Shown piece by piece: positions 1 through 11,663 of a stretch of 64,000 nt of DNA. The notes beneath the pieces were generated by a model. The model did no database searches and was not told the DNA's origin. It was given only the letters and a program-made list of their open reading frames with translations. Within the stretch, counting starts at the first letter, position 1. Each line of letters opens with the position of its first letter. Made by a program: the position numbers and the translations under genes. The DNA is from Ceratobasidium sp. AG-K (lineage: Eukaryota; Basidiomycota; Agaricomycetes; Cantharellales; Ceratobasidiaceae), in NCBI GenBank assembly GCA_037039685.1, contig JAWNGF010000010.1, positions 558,001 to 622,000 of the forward strand, given 5' to 3'.

Positions 1-2
1 CG

Positions 3-881
3 ACGAGCAATGCCGCGGTCGCAGGAACGGGCGAGGGGAGCATATTATCATTGTTCTGGGGAGATACGAGCATCCCGCTGGAAGATGGGTGGCTGGTAAC
101 TGTTCAGACTGAATTCAACACACTTTTAGGGTTGTACACTCGCTCAGGGGTCTGGAAGTCGTTCGGAACGGCACTTCAGCAAACCAGTGACGAAGAAACA
201 AACCAGCTTAGTCTACTTGCTCAGCCTCACAGCGCGGCCTCCCGACGGTCACTGTCTCAGCAAGTTCGGAGTTCACCAGCTATACTTGGCCCACGCTTGG
301 CGCTTCTCGGTGGTCAGGCCGCTCTCAATGGGGCACGCGCTGCGGCCGATGCATCTCTCAACATGCCTGGAGAAAACGATCCACCGCCTTCGCCGCTTCT
401 GCAAGTCAGACATACTCTGCGAATGATACGGTACACGCCTGGCCAAATTCAGAACGTTGCACACGTTGCTGTGCCCTTTTTGTCTGTTTTGTCCGCCCGA
501 ATTGAGCGACACCAGTCAAATCCTGGAGCTGAACCCATCGCTATCCAAGGCGTGGGAAACAACCTTCTGAGTCTTGTAGGGGACGTGAGTCTGCGCCCAG
601 ACGAAGAAGACCAAGTCGTATTTGAATTAGAGAGGTCGATCAAGCGAATGGCCAAGGAGCATCCTGGCTGCAAAGTTAGCGACATTCGAATGGCCACTTT
701 GGAGCTTCTCATTCGTCTCAAAGCACGCGGCAAGAAAATGCACATGAAAATGGACCCTGACAGAATGTGGCGACTTTGCTTGTGGTACTCCCTGGCAAAA
801 CACTTGATTGAGATAATAAACCAAACCATTTCGAAACCAATGTTTCAATGCCGTTTTAAGGTGGGAGTAATGATGTTGTAA
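3..881 (+). CDS. 3' end of an unidentified protein gene
   Basis: The reading frame is open from the first bases of the window to a TAA at 879-881, about 292 codons, so this is the C-terminal part of a gene starting outside. No in-frame ATG near 51 needs to be the start; the codon there is TTG. I do not recognise the family. The N-terminal half is polar with Ser/Pro-rich stretches. The last 90 residues are basic and helical-looking, with runs such as SIKRMAKEH and LIRLKARGKKMHMKM. No signal peptide, membrane segment or metal-binding motif is visible. It could be a real host gene or part of a mobile element, given the transposase relic downstream. The long open frame is the only support for coding. 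Confidence 0.4.
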   Translation, partial: TSNAAVAGTGEGSILSLFWGDTSIPLEDGWLVTVQTEFNTLLGLYTRSGVWKSFGTALQQTSDEETNQLSLLAQPHSAASRRSLSQQVRSSPAILGPRLALLGGQAALNGARAAADASLNMPGENDPPPSPLLQVRHTLRMIRYTPGQIQNVAHVAVPFLSVLSARIERHQSNPGAEPIAIQGVGNNLLSLVGDVSLRPDEEDQVVFELERSIKRMAKEHPGCKVSDIRMATLELLIRLKARGKKMHMKMDPDRMWRLCLWYSLAKHLIEIINQTISKPMFQCRFKVGVMML

Positions 882-3109
882 CCTTCTATCTGAGATGTTT
901 GATTATTGATGGAGATATTGCTTAGAACGCAACTAATGAAACGCTGGCCTCGTATGATAGGATCCAACAATTTATTTTCGGCCGAATTAAGGATCTGAGC
1001 GTTTACGGTCCGAAGAAGGGCATCCCGGGTCTCTCGGGGCCCTGCCAAACCGATATAAAAGGGGCCATCACCGAGATATGGCAAAGCCGAAAAGTGATTC
1101 AGTCCGCAGTGGATGAGGTTAGCACATTTAAGCCCGTGGGTATTTAGTACTAACTTTCCCATTGTTCGGCCTCCTTGATCATGATCTATATAATAGTGAT
1201 GTATTTAGACCTGTGGTTTAACTTGTTCTGTCAATTGGTTGCGGGTATGTAAGATGAGACACGTATTGACGATTGGACAAATAAATACTTGTGAATCATC
1301 TTTAATATATGAGTCATGGATCGTCCAACCGTATTACCACTACTTAAACGACGATTATTGCCATCCATCACCAGCCGGAAGTTGAGTATGATTAAGATAC
1401 TTTGACTAACGTTCATAACCTTGGACGTTGCAATCAAGAGTGCACGCATGCATCTTATGTCCAGATCTTAGCGCACGTGCATAGTACCCTAAACAATCTG
1501 GCATATTCTGATAGGAGACATGGAATGATTTTCTGTCCAGTCCTCTCGTTCTATTCGTCGAATATATCTCCGCGACATTTATGTCGTCTGTGCATCTGAT
1601 CACTGGCGCCATGGTGGAGCACAATCAAATCTGCTGCACGAGTCTTTTCGGGATGATTGATTTCCACTTATAGTATCGGATTATCAACTTGAAGCTTCGT
1701 AGGCACTGATTCTCCTGGCCAGGTGTTCTTACCCTACAGCAACAGCTTGAAATGCTAGAGACAGCGTGGAACGGGATGCCCGTAACGATTTGGTTAGCTA
1801 ACCTGTAGGTGCGTGGGTGGCGTAGTCGCCTCACCTGAGGGCCCTCGTCTGTCTATGCGCATGTATGGACAGGGTGATTTTATAGGCCTGATTTCCCCTT
1901 CACTAGAGTGGTGCAAATACTCCCCTGTTGTGCATAGCGATTTTAGCGTAGACTCGAGTCTCAATCGAGCAGTTTCTTTATAACCTTGGTGCACAGAGAG
2001 TAGCCGGAGGTTAAAACTTGCAGGAGAGGGTGAACTCTCATTAATGGTTTACAGTGAGCGCTTGGGAGTGGGTTAGTAGGACTGGTTGGAGGCTTAGACA
2101 CATGGGTAAATTTTAGATCCGGTCCTGAATCGAGCGACGGGAAGTAAGAATCATGCGTATTTTCTGAAGGGCAGGTCCTTTTCAAATATGCTTCCACTAC
2201 TTTAGCTGCGAGAACATACGGTCCAACATCCTCCTCAATCCCCGAAGATAACAATCACTGTGGACCCTAAACCTCCATGTTTTACGGGGGTTCATACCGT
2301 ACCTGAGAAAAACACGGAGGTCGGGAGGTTGGTCTACCTCCGTACTCAAAAATACGGACCTGGTCATTTTCAGGCCAGGCCCGTGTTTTCTAAAATACGT
2401 AAGTAAGTCCCGTATCTGACTTCCAGGATGATTTTGATCGTACAGCATGTACCTCCGTGTTTCAGCGCAAACACCGTGTTTTCTCTAAGACGGTGGTTTC
2501 CTCCGCAAACTATTTGCCGACCTCCGTTTATTGACCGTCCGTATTTTTATCCATTTGTATTTCTTGTGCGGCATTGATGGTTTGCTTCTTTCCGTATTTC
2601 TGTCTGTCAGTAGGCTTTCCGTACTCGTTGTAAATACAATTTCCGGTCATGTACGCATGTAAATAAGGAAATCTATGCGATAATTTGTCAAAGTTTAATG
2701 AAATATGGACATACAAGTGAGACTACACAGCCGGGTGAGCGAGCTTAACCTAACCACGAGTGAAGTCGTACGAAAATGTATCACTGTGCTCACAACCAAT
2801 TCCCGCTGACCCAACGCATGGACGTCACCGAACACGTGATCGTGATCGCAGGACAATTTGTTATCAACCAAACAAATTGTCTCCAACGTTTCGTCAACGT
2901 TGGCTCGGACAATAGTACCATGTTTCACGCATCTCTACCATTCGTTTGGCGCACTGTAGTAAGGAGAGATCTTGTCCGCATGTATAAATCAATGTGAGAA
3001 TCGTTCGTGCTCCATCTTCCCGGGTTCAATTATAGCTTCCTGGTAAAGCCATAGTGTATTGACGGAAACGAAATACATCAATAACCCACAGGTGCAAGCT
3101 TGAGGCTTT
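882..3109. other. Gene-poor stretch between ORF end and transposase relic
   Basis: About 2.2 kb with only short, unconserved open frames on both strands and no recognisable protein family. It contains the CCTCCGT-type degenerate repeat described separately (about 2262-2640). I see no RNA gene in it. Confidence 0.5.
2262..2640. repeat. Degenerate CCTCCGTRTTT-type repeat cluster
   Basis: Variants of the word ACCTCCGT followed by a T-rich run recur at least ten times in both orientations: ACCTCCAT near 2270, CACGGAGGTC near 2314, ACCTCCGTAC near 2336, ACCTCCGTGTTT near 2451, CCTCCGC near 2500, ACCTCCGT near 2520, and CCGTATTT words to about 2600. Spacing is irregular, so it is not a simple tandem array. 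It looks like an old non-coding repetitive element or foldback remnant. Confidence 0.45.
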
Positions 3110-6100
3110 ATGCGACAGAGTCGCAGTGTTGTGAATCATAACATTGCACAGCCTAATACGTTCCATTCCAAACAGATCCCACTCGTGTTGCCGTCCCTCC
3201 CGTTCCTATACACCCCTTGCCCCTCCCCTCAAACCAAGCTCAACTCCTCTGCTCCATGTCAAAGCGTGGGATCAAGCGCAAGCATTCAGGAGATTCAGAT
3301 CTTTGTGCGTCTCAAGACTTACCCTACGGTCGAGCAGCGCGCTAAAATTTTCACAATAGCTAATCGACATGTTAAAAAAGGCCAACGAGGGTACTTGTGT
3401 ACTCTTTGTTCGACAGCGGAACGGAAGGATACTTGGTTTAACAAACTATCTCGCATGCGCAAGCACTTGGAAAGCCAAATACATCGTGAACGAGCGGAGT
3501 ACGAGGATCTTCGTGCGCTCTCGCTTGACTCTGTGGAGCCATTCCATCAAGAATTGCCGCATGAGGCCAGTGGCCCTGCGACATCCTCCGTGGTGTGTCT
3601 CTGACCACTGTTGTCTTGATTTTTGCTTAAAGTTCTACCAGGAGTGGCGAGCAAGATCCTCCCAAGCAAAATCCACCGTTTCCACCGGTTCTGACTCAAT
3701 GCTGGAGACGGAAAAAATGTCCGACATACCATCCGCTCCTCCCTCGCCCCGCTTACCAACTGCTACACCCATCATTCCTGAGTACGATTTTTTTGATGAC
3801 GGTGCCTATCAAGACTTGATGGATGAACGCTACCTCCCGGCCAACGCATTTGGGTTCAGTCGAGACGAAAGCAGATCAGCTGGTAAGCATACATTTAGTT
3901 GAACACGTGTATTTACTTTACATCCACAATTATCACAGAGACTCCTCAATTGTCACGTACAGCAGCCGCTTCTTCAACTCCGAAGAAAAATGAATCGACC
4001 AACCCCATGTGGGGACTTTTCGGGGACAAAGAGGTAAATATTATATGATTGTGCATTGCACGTCCTTATGTGATATTTTTGCAGCACTTTTTAACGCATT
4101 CAATGTTCAACACCGCACACGTCCGATTCTCACGTGCCCAACAGGAGATAGTTTTGGATTGGGCACGCGAGATGGGTCTGTTGCGTGTGCCAACACTGAA
4201 CTCACTAGATGCGTGTGAGGCACGGATAAAAGAGGTCTTCGGTGATGGATCACGTATGTTCAAGACCGATACTGGTCACATCTACTACGTGAACCGAATT
4301 GACAAAATGATTCAACAGGTTTGCATGCAGATATGTCAATTGCGTAGTGTAGCTTACAAGTATCATGAATTGTAGGACCTGTCTAACCCATTGGTGCGAA
4401 ACGAACTCGAGTTTTACCCACACGATGATGATAATGGGGTCTCCTCGGAATTCTGGCATGGAGAGAAGTTATCGAAGGGCGAGAACCTGTTTCAGCTTAC
4501 ACCTATGGCTACCTTGGATAAAACGGTTTACTTTGTGGACGAGATTTGCGAGCTATCAGATGGCACGCTATTCATTCCCGACATGTTTCTTAGAAGGAAA
4601 GGCGATTTATGGGCTCGTGGACATCGGTTGGTCTCATGTGGAGCGGTGAGAACAAGATTATTGTGGTTGAAATGTCTTCAAACTCATGCACTACAATTGC
4701 GCAAATAGGACACAAATGAATACATATTAGATCCGAAACTAAGTAAACAGCCTCTACGAACATTCAGAAACAACTGTGTCAATATTCGGCAGTCAGGTCG
4801 TGAAGTGCTTGTTGTTGCCAATGGTGTGTATAAGTGATACCCACTTACTGAATCGTTTGTGAATTCAATTCTATCACTTAGGAGAAAATTCATACTCACT
4901 GGAGCCTAACGTGCTTCGTGAACGCGCAAATGGTCGACCTATCTACTCGGTTCCGTTTGTAATCTTTGTTGATGATGTATCCGGAAATATCAGCAAGCAG
5001 TGGAACAAGCACTGGTGCTGCTACATCTCGAACGCATCACTACCCCGTGAGGAGCTTAATAAACGGTACAATATTCGGTTTATGTGTACCACTCAGCACG
5101 CCTCGCCAATGGAGATGTTGGATGGTGTTCAAAAAGAGTTTACGTAGGTGTCCTGATACTTTAATGATTGTGCATATAGTCTGTCATTTTTTATTTTTTA
5201 CCGCTTAGGGAGTCTTTCGAGCAAATGATACTGGCATGGGATATTGAGGAGCAATGCGAAGTGCTCCTTCACCCATACATACTCGTAATCGTAGGCGACA
5301 ACCCCATGCAGGCCCAAGAGTGTAGTTCAACAGGTCTCAAGTCTGGGAAGTTCTGTCGAACATGTGATATTGGTGGCACAAACGAGTTCAAGGTGTCCGA
5401 CGAGGGGTTTTCTCAAATCTTTCAGGTATGCTTTTTGTTCTATGTCTCATTCAATGACTGTTCGCTGAATTAACTGGAGTCGGGGAACATACGCAGCGCT
5501 TCACAAACCATTGCTCACATTGAAGAACAGTTCGAACTTGCTTTTACTGCAACATCTGTCGAAAAGCTCACGTCATTTCAGCGTCAGACCGGCATTAAGG
5601 ACTCGATCTCGCAGCCATTGCTGGATCAGATCATCAAGCGTCGTCAAGCTCTCCAGCAGCAGGGTTTAGTGATGGTCAAGATCAGTGACACACTGAGATC
5701 CGAGTTCAACGCACGTGGCCCAATACTCAAAATGAATCCCTTGTTGTCAATCCCAGGTACATGTACTGAACAGATATATATGCTCATGTTTTCTGACACG
5801 GATTGTGTTACTAGGTCTAGATGTACACATAGACACCCCAACCGAGACACTGCATACGATCCTGCTTGGTGCGGTAAAGTATATATGGGGTCAAACCATG
5901 CATAACCTTGATAAATCCAAAACTTTCAATATATTTGCGGCACGCTTACGGGGCACTGAGGTACGGGGCTGCAGACTGGACCAATCCCCAGTTACATCAT
6001 ATCAAATCGAGGCAGTTTGAACAGCAAACATTTCAAGATTCTTGGACAGACAGCCATATTTGGATTACATGGCCTGATCTCACAAGATTTGTTTGATTGT

Positions 6101-6595
6101 TGGTATGCCCTTGGCCAGTTAATGTCTTTGGTTTGGTGCTTGGAAATTAAAGATATCAATGCATATACGGTATGCATATTTCTTTGGTCAAGTATTATAC
6201 TGATTTGAACCTCCCAGGCTGAACTCCACACATTAATTGACAACTTTTTGCATGCAATTGCTAAATGCTCTCCTTGATTACTCACTGACCGAGCAAAAGG
6301 GCATCTTCTTGTTCATATGCCGCTTTTTGTTCAACACTTTGGGCCTCTTGTTGGCACAAATACCAAGAGATACAAATCATTTAATGGTACATTTCGGCAA
6401 TGCTCAATACTGAGCAATGGACAAGCACCAAGCCAAGACATTGCCCATACCTTTGCATGATTTGATTGAATGAAACACATTGCAGCAGGGGGATACTACT
6501 TTGATTCTCAGACCCAGAAATATATTCAGGGGGACATGGGAGTGCTTGCAATGAGCAAACACAGTCGTTTTATTGCCCGTCTGTTTGCTCTAGAG
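3110..6595 (+). pseudogene. Plavaka-like (CACTA-related) transposase gene, decayed
   Basis: An intron-split transposase of the Plavaka type common in Agaricomycetes. In order: a C2H2-like finger (CTLC ... H, near 3395-3500); a low-complexity linker to about 3885; blocks at 4085-4320 and 4378-4650; the catalytic-type block FVDDVSGN with KQWNKHW near 4957-5020; CTTQHASPMEMLDG near 5090; DNPMQAQE and FCRTCDIGG near 5300-5385; and the conserved C-terminal block from about 5800 to 6595 (KSFNGTFRQCSILSN, QAPSQDIAHTF). Family membership rests on motif resemblance. It is broken by in-frame TGA codons at 6275-6277, 6458-6460 and 6467-6469. Retrotransposon A then cuts it at 6596, in the tail after RFIARLFALE. 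I could not find the rest beyond the retroelement nest. Exon edges are approximate. Confidence 0.7.
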
Positions 6596-7027
6596 TGTCG
6601 TGAGCTAGCCCACTCCATCGGACTTGTCTTGCGTCTTGCCCTTCTGTTCCCTCTTTTGTTGTTCTGTTTGTATATTGTCTGTCTTTCCCTGTGCTGCGTT
6701 GCCACGTTCTTGTGGTTATTCTGTTACATTGTGTAACGCAGCTGTGCTTTGTATGAGTCATGACTGCCCGTGCAGCATGACTCACTTGGACACTCCTGAC
6801 TGGCTTGCTTGTGTGACTTGTGTGGCTGCATCCTGTTTGACTCGGCCCGTTTCTGAATATATATAGAGGACCAACAAGCCTGGTAACCCCAGCTTGTTTT
6901 GTCTTGTCAAAACATCCCTTTTGAGTGACACTTAGAACCACCCCTACCCTCAAGAGCCTACAGACGCTTAAGTGTGTTGCGGTTCAAGAGGTTCCTTAGG
7001 TCTTAGTGCCGTCCACTCTCCATTGCA
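6596..7027 (+). repeat. Element A 5' LTR, first part
   Basis: Starts TGTCGTGAGC, as in the other A-family LTRs (which are about 456-458 bp). A TATA run lies at 6857-6865, and the predicted transcript start with self-primer word AGCTTGTTTTGT lies at 6891-6902. Element E interrupts it at 7028. The last 28 bp of the LTR lie at 14172-14199, ending CTTATGACA. Confidence 0.88.
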
Positions 7028-7449
7028 TGTCACAACCCTAACCAAACCTTGGGGGCCAAGACTCCACAGGCAGTGAGGATGGGGGTTGGGACAACGGCAA
7101 AGGTCAAGTGGGCAGCAACTAAGGCCTAAGTGAGTCATGCAATGAGTGATGGGAAAACGACAAGAGAACAAGTCTTGTGGTGGCAAGACTTGTGTTGCTG
7201 GTATATGTACTGTCTACTGTGGCTATGTACAATAGAGAGTATGCAACAAAGGGGAGAAAGCAGGAGTCCGAGAGAAGCAAGGACAGAACAAAGGAGGCGT
7301 GACAAGTCCATGGAAAACAAGGAACAAGTGAAGCTAGCCAGGTGGGCATGTCCTGCGGTCATGGCTTACATAATAGCAACTAAATGCGCCAAGGTGAGCA
7401 GAACGAGACCAAACAGAGCAACAAACGAGGCAAACAAAAGGTCGTGACA
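7028..7449 (-). repeat. Element E 3' LTR
   Basis: 422 bp, plus-strand reading TGTCACAACC...GTCGTGACA. It matches 13751-14171 over its length. The self-primer word AGAACAAGTCTT (plus strand) is at 7165-7176. Confidence 0.9.
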
Positions 7450-7470
7450 CTACCCCCCTTTCTAGGGCGG
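7450..7470 (-). other. Element E polypurine tract
   Basis: On the minus strand a run with AAAGGGGGGTAG directly abuts the 3' LTR. This is the expected site of plus-strand DNA priming. Confidence 0.6.
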
Positions 7471-7473
7471 GGC

Positions 7474-7971
7474 CTACTCAGTAAGAGACGAAACAGACAT
7501 ATCAGAAGGCCCGCGGGCCACAAGCACAAACTCTGCCCTGTCATCCAACACAAATGGGTCCTCAGCCGTCCCATTTCCCTTCCACAAACCACAATCCTCC
7601 TTGTCCGTCAAGTCGATGATGGGGTCGGCACCTTCGTCATCCTGGGTGAGGTTGATGACCTCGAATGGGTGGCCAAGACGGGCCTTGCGCAAGGCGTCCA
7701 TGATGCGGACTGCATTGTGGATGTCTTGGGCGTCGAGGGTGATCCAGTTGCGCCAGCGCACAAGGGGCTTGCCCACAAAGGAGCGGGGGGCGCAAGCTGA
7801 CCAATAGTGGCCAGAGATGATGAAGTAGAAGGCCTGCTGGAGGCCTGAGTGCCAATAACGGCCCTTGTCGCAGGTGGATTTGAGCGTCCGTTTGAAGGAT
7901 GCAGAGCAGGTATAGCGGTCGTCATAGACGCGGACCATGAACAAGTTGGTGGATTGGCAGGGGGCAGGCAT
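7474..7971 (-). CDS. Element E accessory ORF3 (165 aa)
   Basis: A same-sense ORF between the chromodomain of pol and the 3' LTR, overlapping the last pol frame and lying in the -1 frame relative to pol. It begins MPAPCQ. The N-terminal half has four cysteines and aromatic residues. The C-terminal half carries INLTQDDEGAD and then PIIDLTDKED, two hydrophobic-D/N-L-T cores followed by acidic residues, like SUMO-interaction motifs. The position, reading frame and IDLT/acidic ending match ORF3 of elements B and C. A short block, GKP..RWRNW....DA, resembles GRQPTLRPRWNDTWDA of C. Function unknown; expression by internal initiation, splicing or frameshifting cannot be told from the sequence. Confidence 0.6.
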   Translation of the reverse strand: MPAPCQSTNLFMVRVYDDRYTCSASFKRTLKSTCDKGRYWHSGLQQAFYFIISGHYWSACAPRSFVGKPLVRWRNWITLDAQDIHNAVRIMDALRKARLGHPFEVINLTQDDEGADPIIDLTDKEDCGLWKGNGTAEDPFVLDDRAEFVLVARGPSDMSVSSLTE

Positions 7972-10900
7972 GGCGCAGGAGTGGGAGTACGAGGGGTGGA
8001 TGTGTTAAGCGCACAGGAGAGGAAAGTAAAAACTTTTTGGTGGGGAGCTTGGACTCCTGCCGCTTCTTTAATACGTTTGGAATGCTGGATGGGCCGTTCT
8101 TCCTTTTCTTTGGTGGCTGAATCGTCCTTTGTCTCCTCATGGCGACGCTTCCTTGTAACCTTGGGGACTTCCTTGATGGCTTCTGGATGTTCCCTGTGGA
8201 ACTCGCTAATGAGTTCTGATGTGTTGCCAAGGTTCTCCACCGGTTCCCAGGAATTGTGTTCTGACGTGTAGCCCTTCCACTTGACGTAGTACTTGAGGAT
8301 TCCTCTTTCCACCTTGGAGGACAGGATCTGTTCAACTTCATATTCTTCCTCACCCTCAGGGGTCTCAATGGGTGGTGGTGGTTCAATAACGCATCCCTCA
8401 ATCTCATCTTCTTCATACTTGGCAAGGTGGGATATGTTGACTACCAGATGCATGGTCATGGATGGTGGAAGTTCCAGTTTGTACGCATTCCTTCCAACTG
8501 CTTCCAAGATTGTGAAAGGGCCCAGACGCTTGTGAGAAAGTTTGATTGATGGTCGGTTCAAAGAGATGTGATCATGACTGAGCCAAACTTTGTCCCCAAT
8601 GATGAAGGGATCCTCTAGACGCTGTTGGTCCGCATATTCCTTGTCCCATTCTTTACTCAGGGTCAGGCTTGCTTTGGCTTCTTCCAGGTTGTTGTGGATG
8701 CGCTGGGCGTGAGCCGAGGCTTCTGGAACTGAACTGTCTTCTAATGGTGTGCCATCAATGGAGGGGTGACGAGCCAAGTTGGCAAAGAAAGGGGTCATGC
8801 CAATGCTAGAGTGGAAGGAATTGTTATACGCAAATTCGGCAAAGGGAAGCAAAGAAGCCCAATCATGCTGTCTAAAGGATATGTAGGTCTGCAGAAAGGC
8901 CTCTACCATTTGGTTGATTCGTTCTGTCTGGCCATCCGTCTCAGGGTGATAAGCAGTAGAGAGTCTGGGTCTAATCTTCAAGGCCTGATAGAGTTCTCTC
9001 ATGAACCTTGATGCAAAGGTGGGGCCTCAATCTGACACGACTGTTTCCAGGGTACCGTGCAGCTTCCAACAGTGTTCCATGAACAATTCTGCTAACTTGG
9101 GGGATGTGATCTTCTCGGTACAGGGAATGAAGTGTGCCATTTTTGTGAGTGTGTCGACAATAACCAGAATAGAGTCTAGGCCTCTTGATAGGGGTAGTTT
9201 GACAATCATATCAACCAAAATGTGTTGCCAGGGTTTAGAGGGGAGCTCTAGTGGTTGCAATTCTCCTAGGGGGCGCTGGTTGATTGGTTTGCTTTGTTGG
9301 CACAAGTCGCAGGATGACACGTATTTGTTGATAAACGCCTTCATTGATGGCCACCAGAATTCCCGCTTGATCAATTCCAAAGTCTTTGCTTGCCCCATGT
9401 GACCAGCTACCTTGTTGTCATGATGGAGTTCCAAGATTTGTCGCTTGAGCTTGTTGTTGCTAGGAACATAGACTTGACCTTTCCTGTATAGCAAGTTATT
9501 TTGGATCTTCCAATCCTCAAATTCCTTCCGGACCATGGCAGGTGCTTTCTTGGGTTGATTGCTGAGGAACGCCCAAATGGACTGGATGTATTCGTCACTT
9601 GGCAGCTGATTTTGAATGGAAGTGTGAATCTCCGCCATTGATGCTATGCCAGTAGATGTTTCTTCGGCCAAATTGATGAAGATGTGAGGTGCAAGTAGGG
9701 GTTTTTGAGGGACTACCCCCCCTTCTAGATCGTGGTTGCTCCACCAACTGAGTGCATCGGCTTTTCCATTGAGTCCGCCAGCCCGATATTTGATCTGGAA
9801 ATTGAATTCTGACAGGAAGACCGCCCATCTGTTTTGACGCTTGGTGAGGACTTTGGAGGTCATGAAATACTCTAGATTCTTATGATCGGTGATGAGTAGA
9901 ACCGGAATTTCTGTTCCTTCCAATAGATGACGCCATTCCTTGAAAGCTTTGATAATTGCCAGGAGTTCCTTATCAAAAATATTGTAGTTTTGCTCTGCTG
10001 GTGATAGGCTCTTGGACATGAAAGCGACAGGATGCAGTTTGCTATCTGTTCCATATTGACTAAGGACCGCTCCCGTGGCTTTGTCTGATGCGTCACATTC
10101 AATGATGAACCCTTTTTCTTGATCTGGTTGTAACAGGATGGGTGCTTGTAGAAATTCCTGGATCATTCTTTCGAAGCTAGCCTGTGTCTCTGCATTCCAT
10201 TCCCATGGTTTCCCTTTCATAGTGAGGTCATAGAGGGGTCTGGTAATGTGCGTATAACCCTTGATGAACCGCCTGTAGAAGTTTGTGAATCCCAGAAAGG
10301 TTTGAACATTGGTAACATTCCTTGGAACTGGCCATTTTTTGATTGCCGACACTTTTTCTTCCTGCATCTCAACTGCTTCTCCCGAAATTACCAAGCCTAA
10401 ATAGTCCACTTTTGGCACATGGAACAAACATTTCTTGAGGGAGCAATAGAGGCCCATCCGTTGTAGTCTACGCAGTACTTCTTTGACATGAGCAGGGTGT
10501 TCTTCTGGGTTTTTGGAGAAGATCAAGATGTCGTCAATGTAAATTTCCACATAGACTCCTTTGATGTCCCTGAATTCTGCGTCCATCATGTTCTGGAAGG
10601 TTGCCAGTGCATTGGTAAGACCAAACGGCATGACCTTGGTTTCATAAAGGCCGTATTTTGTTCTAAACGCTGTTTTGTATACGTCTTCTTCAGCGACCCT
10701 GACCAGGTTGTAACCAGATTTTAAATCCAATTTGGTGAAGATCTTGGCTCCTTTAACTCATTCGATGAGATCATCAGTCCTTGGGAGTGGGTAACGGTTT
10801 TTCTTTGTCCACCTGTTTAAGTACCTGTAGTCCATGCACAGTCTTGGTGGTTGGGGAACGCCGTCAATATCATGGCAATGGACAAACATGACTGGTGACG

Positions 10901-11663
10901 CCCATTCAGAGGTGGATGGAACAATGAATCCCTTTTCCAAGTTTTTGTCAATCCATGCTTTCAGGATTTGGTCTTCTTCTTTGGTTAACGAATAGACCAC
11001 CCCAATCTTGGGTTTAGCACCAGGTTCCAGTTCAATTTTGAGGTCATAGGGTCGATGTGGTGGGAGTTTATCAACTTCTTTTGCGACAAAAACGTCCTGA
11101 AACTCCAGATACTTGTTGGGAAGTTTTCCCACTACCCCCCCTTCTAAAGCGCTGCACTCTCCGTAAAGACATTCGGATGCACAGAAGTGTGAATTGAATT
11201 CTAGTGTTCCTCCTGTCCAATTGATTTGTGGATTATGCTTTTTCAACCATGGTATGCCTAAGACTACTGTGTGTCGTCCCAAAGGTGCTACATCACAAGT
11301 GATTTCCTCCACATGATCATTCATAATAATTTGGAAGGTAGCCTCCCGCTCAATAAGTCCATTTGCTATTGGCTGTCCATCAATGACCTGCACCTGCCGC
11401 GCCACTTTCTTCTTCTTTGTAGGGATTTTATGTTTAGCAATATATTCGGAATTAATGAAGTTTCTGGAGGCACTGGAGTCAATCATAGCAACTGTGATAA
11501 GGTTTTTCAGGCTTTTGATCGTTATTGGCACACAGAGTTGGTCTGCGTATTTGGTGGAACATAAATATATTTTGTTTACAGACTGATTTCGATTCTCCAT
11601 AGCAACACAATCTAATTCTGTCTTCAGGGTGCCTGATGCTCCCTTCAGACACTGCCTTTTCCC
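7608..11663 (-). pseudogene. pol: Element E pol (PR-RT-RH-IN-chromodomain)
   Basis: Reached from gag by a predicted -1 shift at 11657-11663. Domains in order: aspartic protease near 11470, whose active site reads DSSA instead of DSGA; reverse transcriptase with YIDDILIFS near 10540; RNase H with ECDASDKATGAVLS near 10110; integrase with an HHCC-like zinc region and DMIVKLPLSRG core, about 9500-8600; a chromodomain (EEYEVEQIL ... YYVKWKGY) about 8350-8170. In-frame TGA codons at 10758-10760 and 9027-9029 (the latter in SD-R-GPTF) break it. The frame downstream of the chromodomain runs under ORF3 and is Ser/Thr/Pro-rich; it is probably not functional protein. Confidence 0.88.

Noticed and set aside
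6470..7447. Short ORFs inside the LTRs (for example 6570-6953, 7130-7447)
   Set aside because: They lie within LTR U3/R/U5, differ between copies and include stops in sister LTRs.
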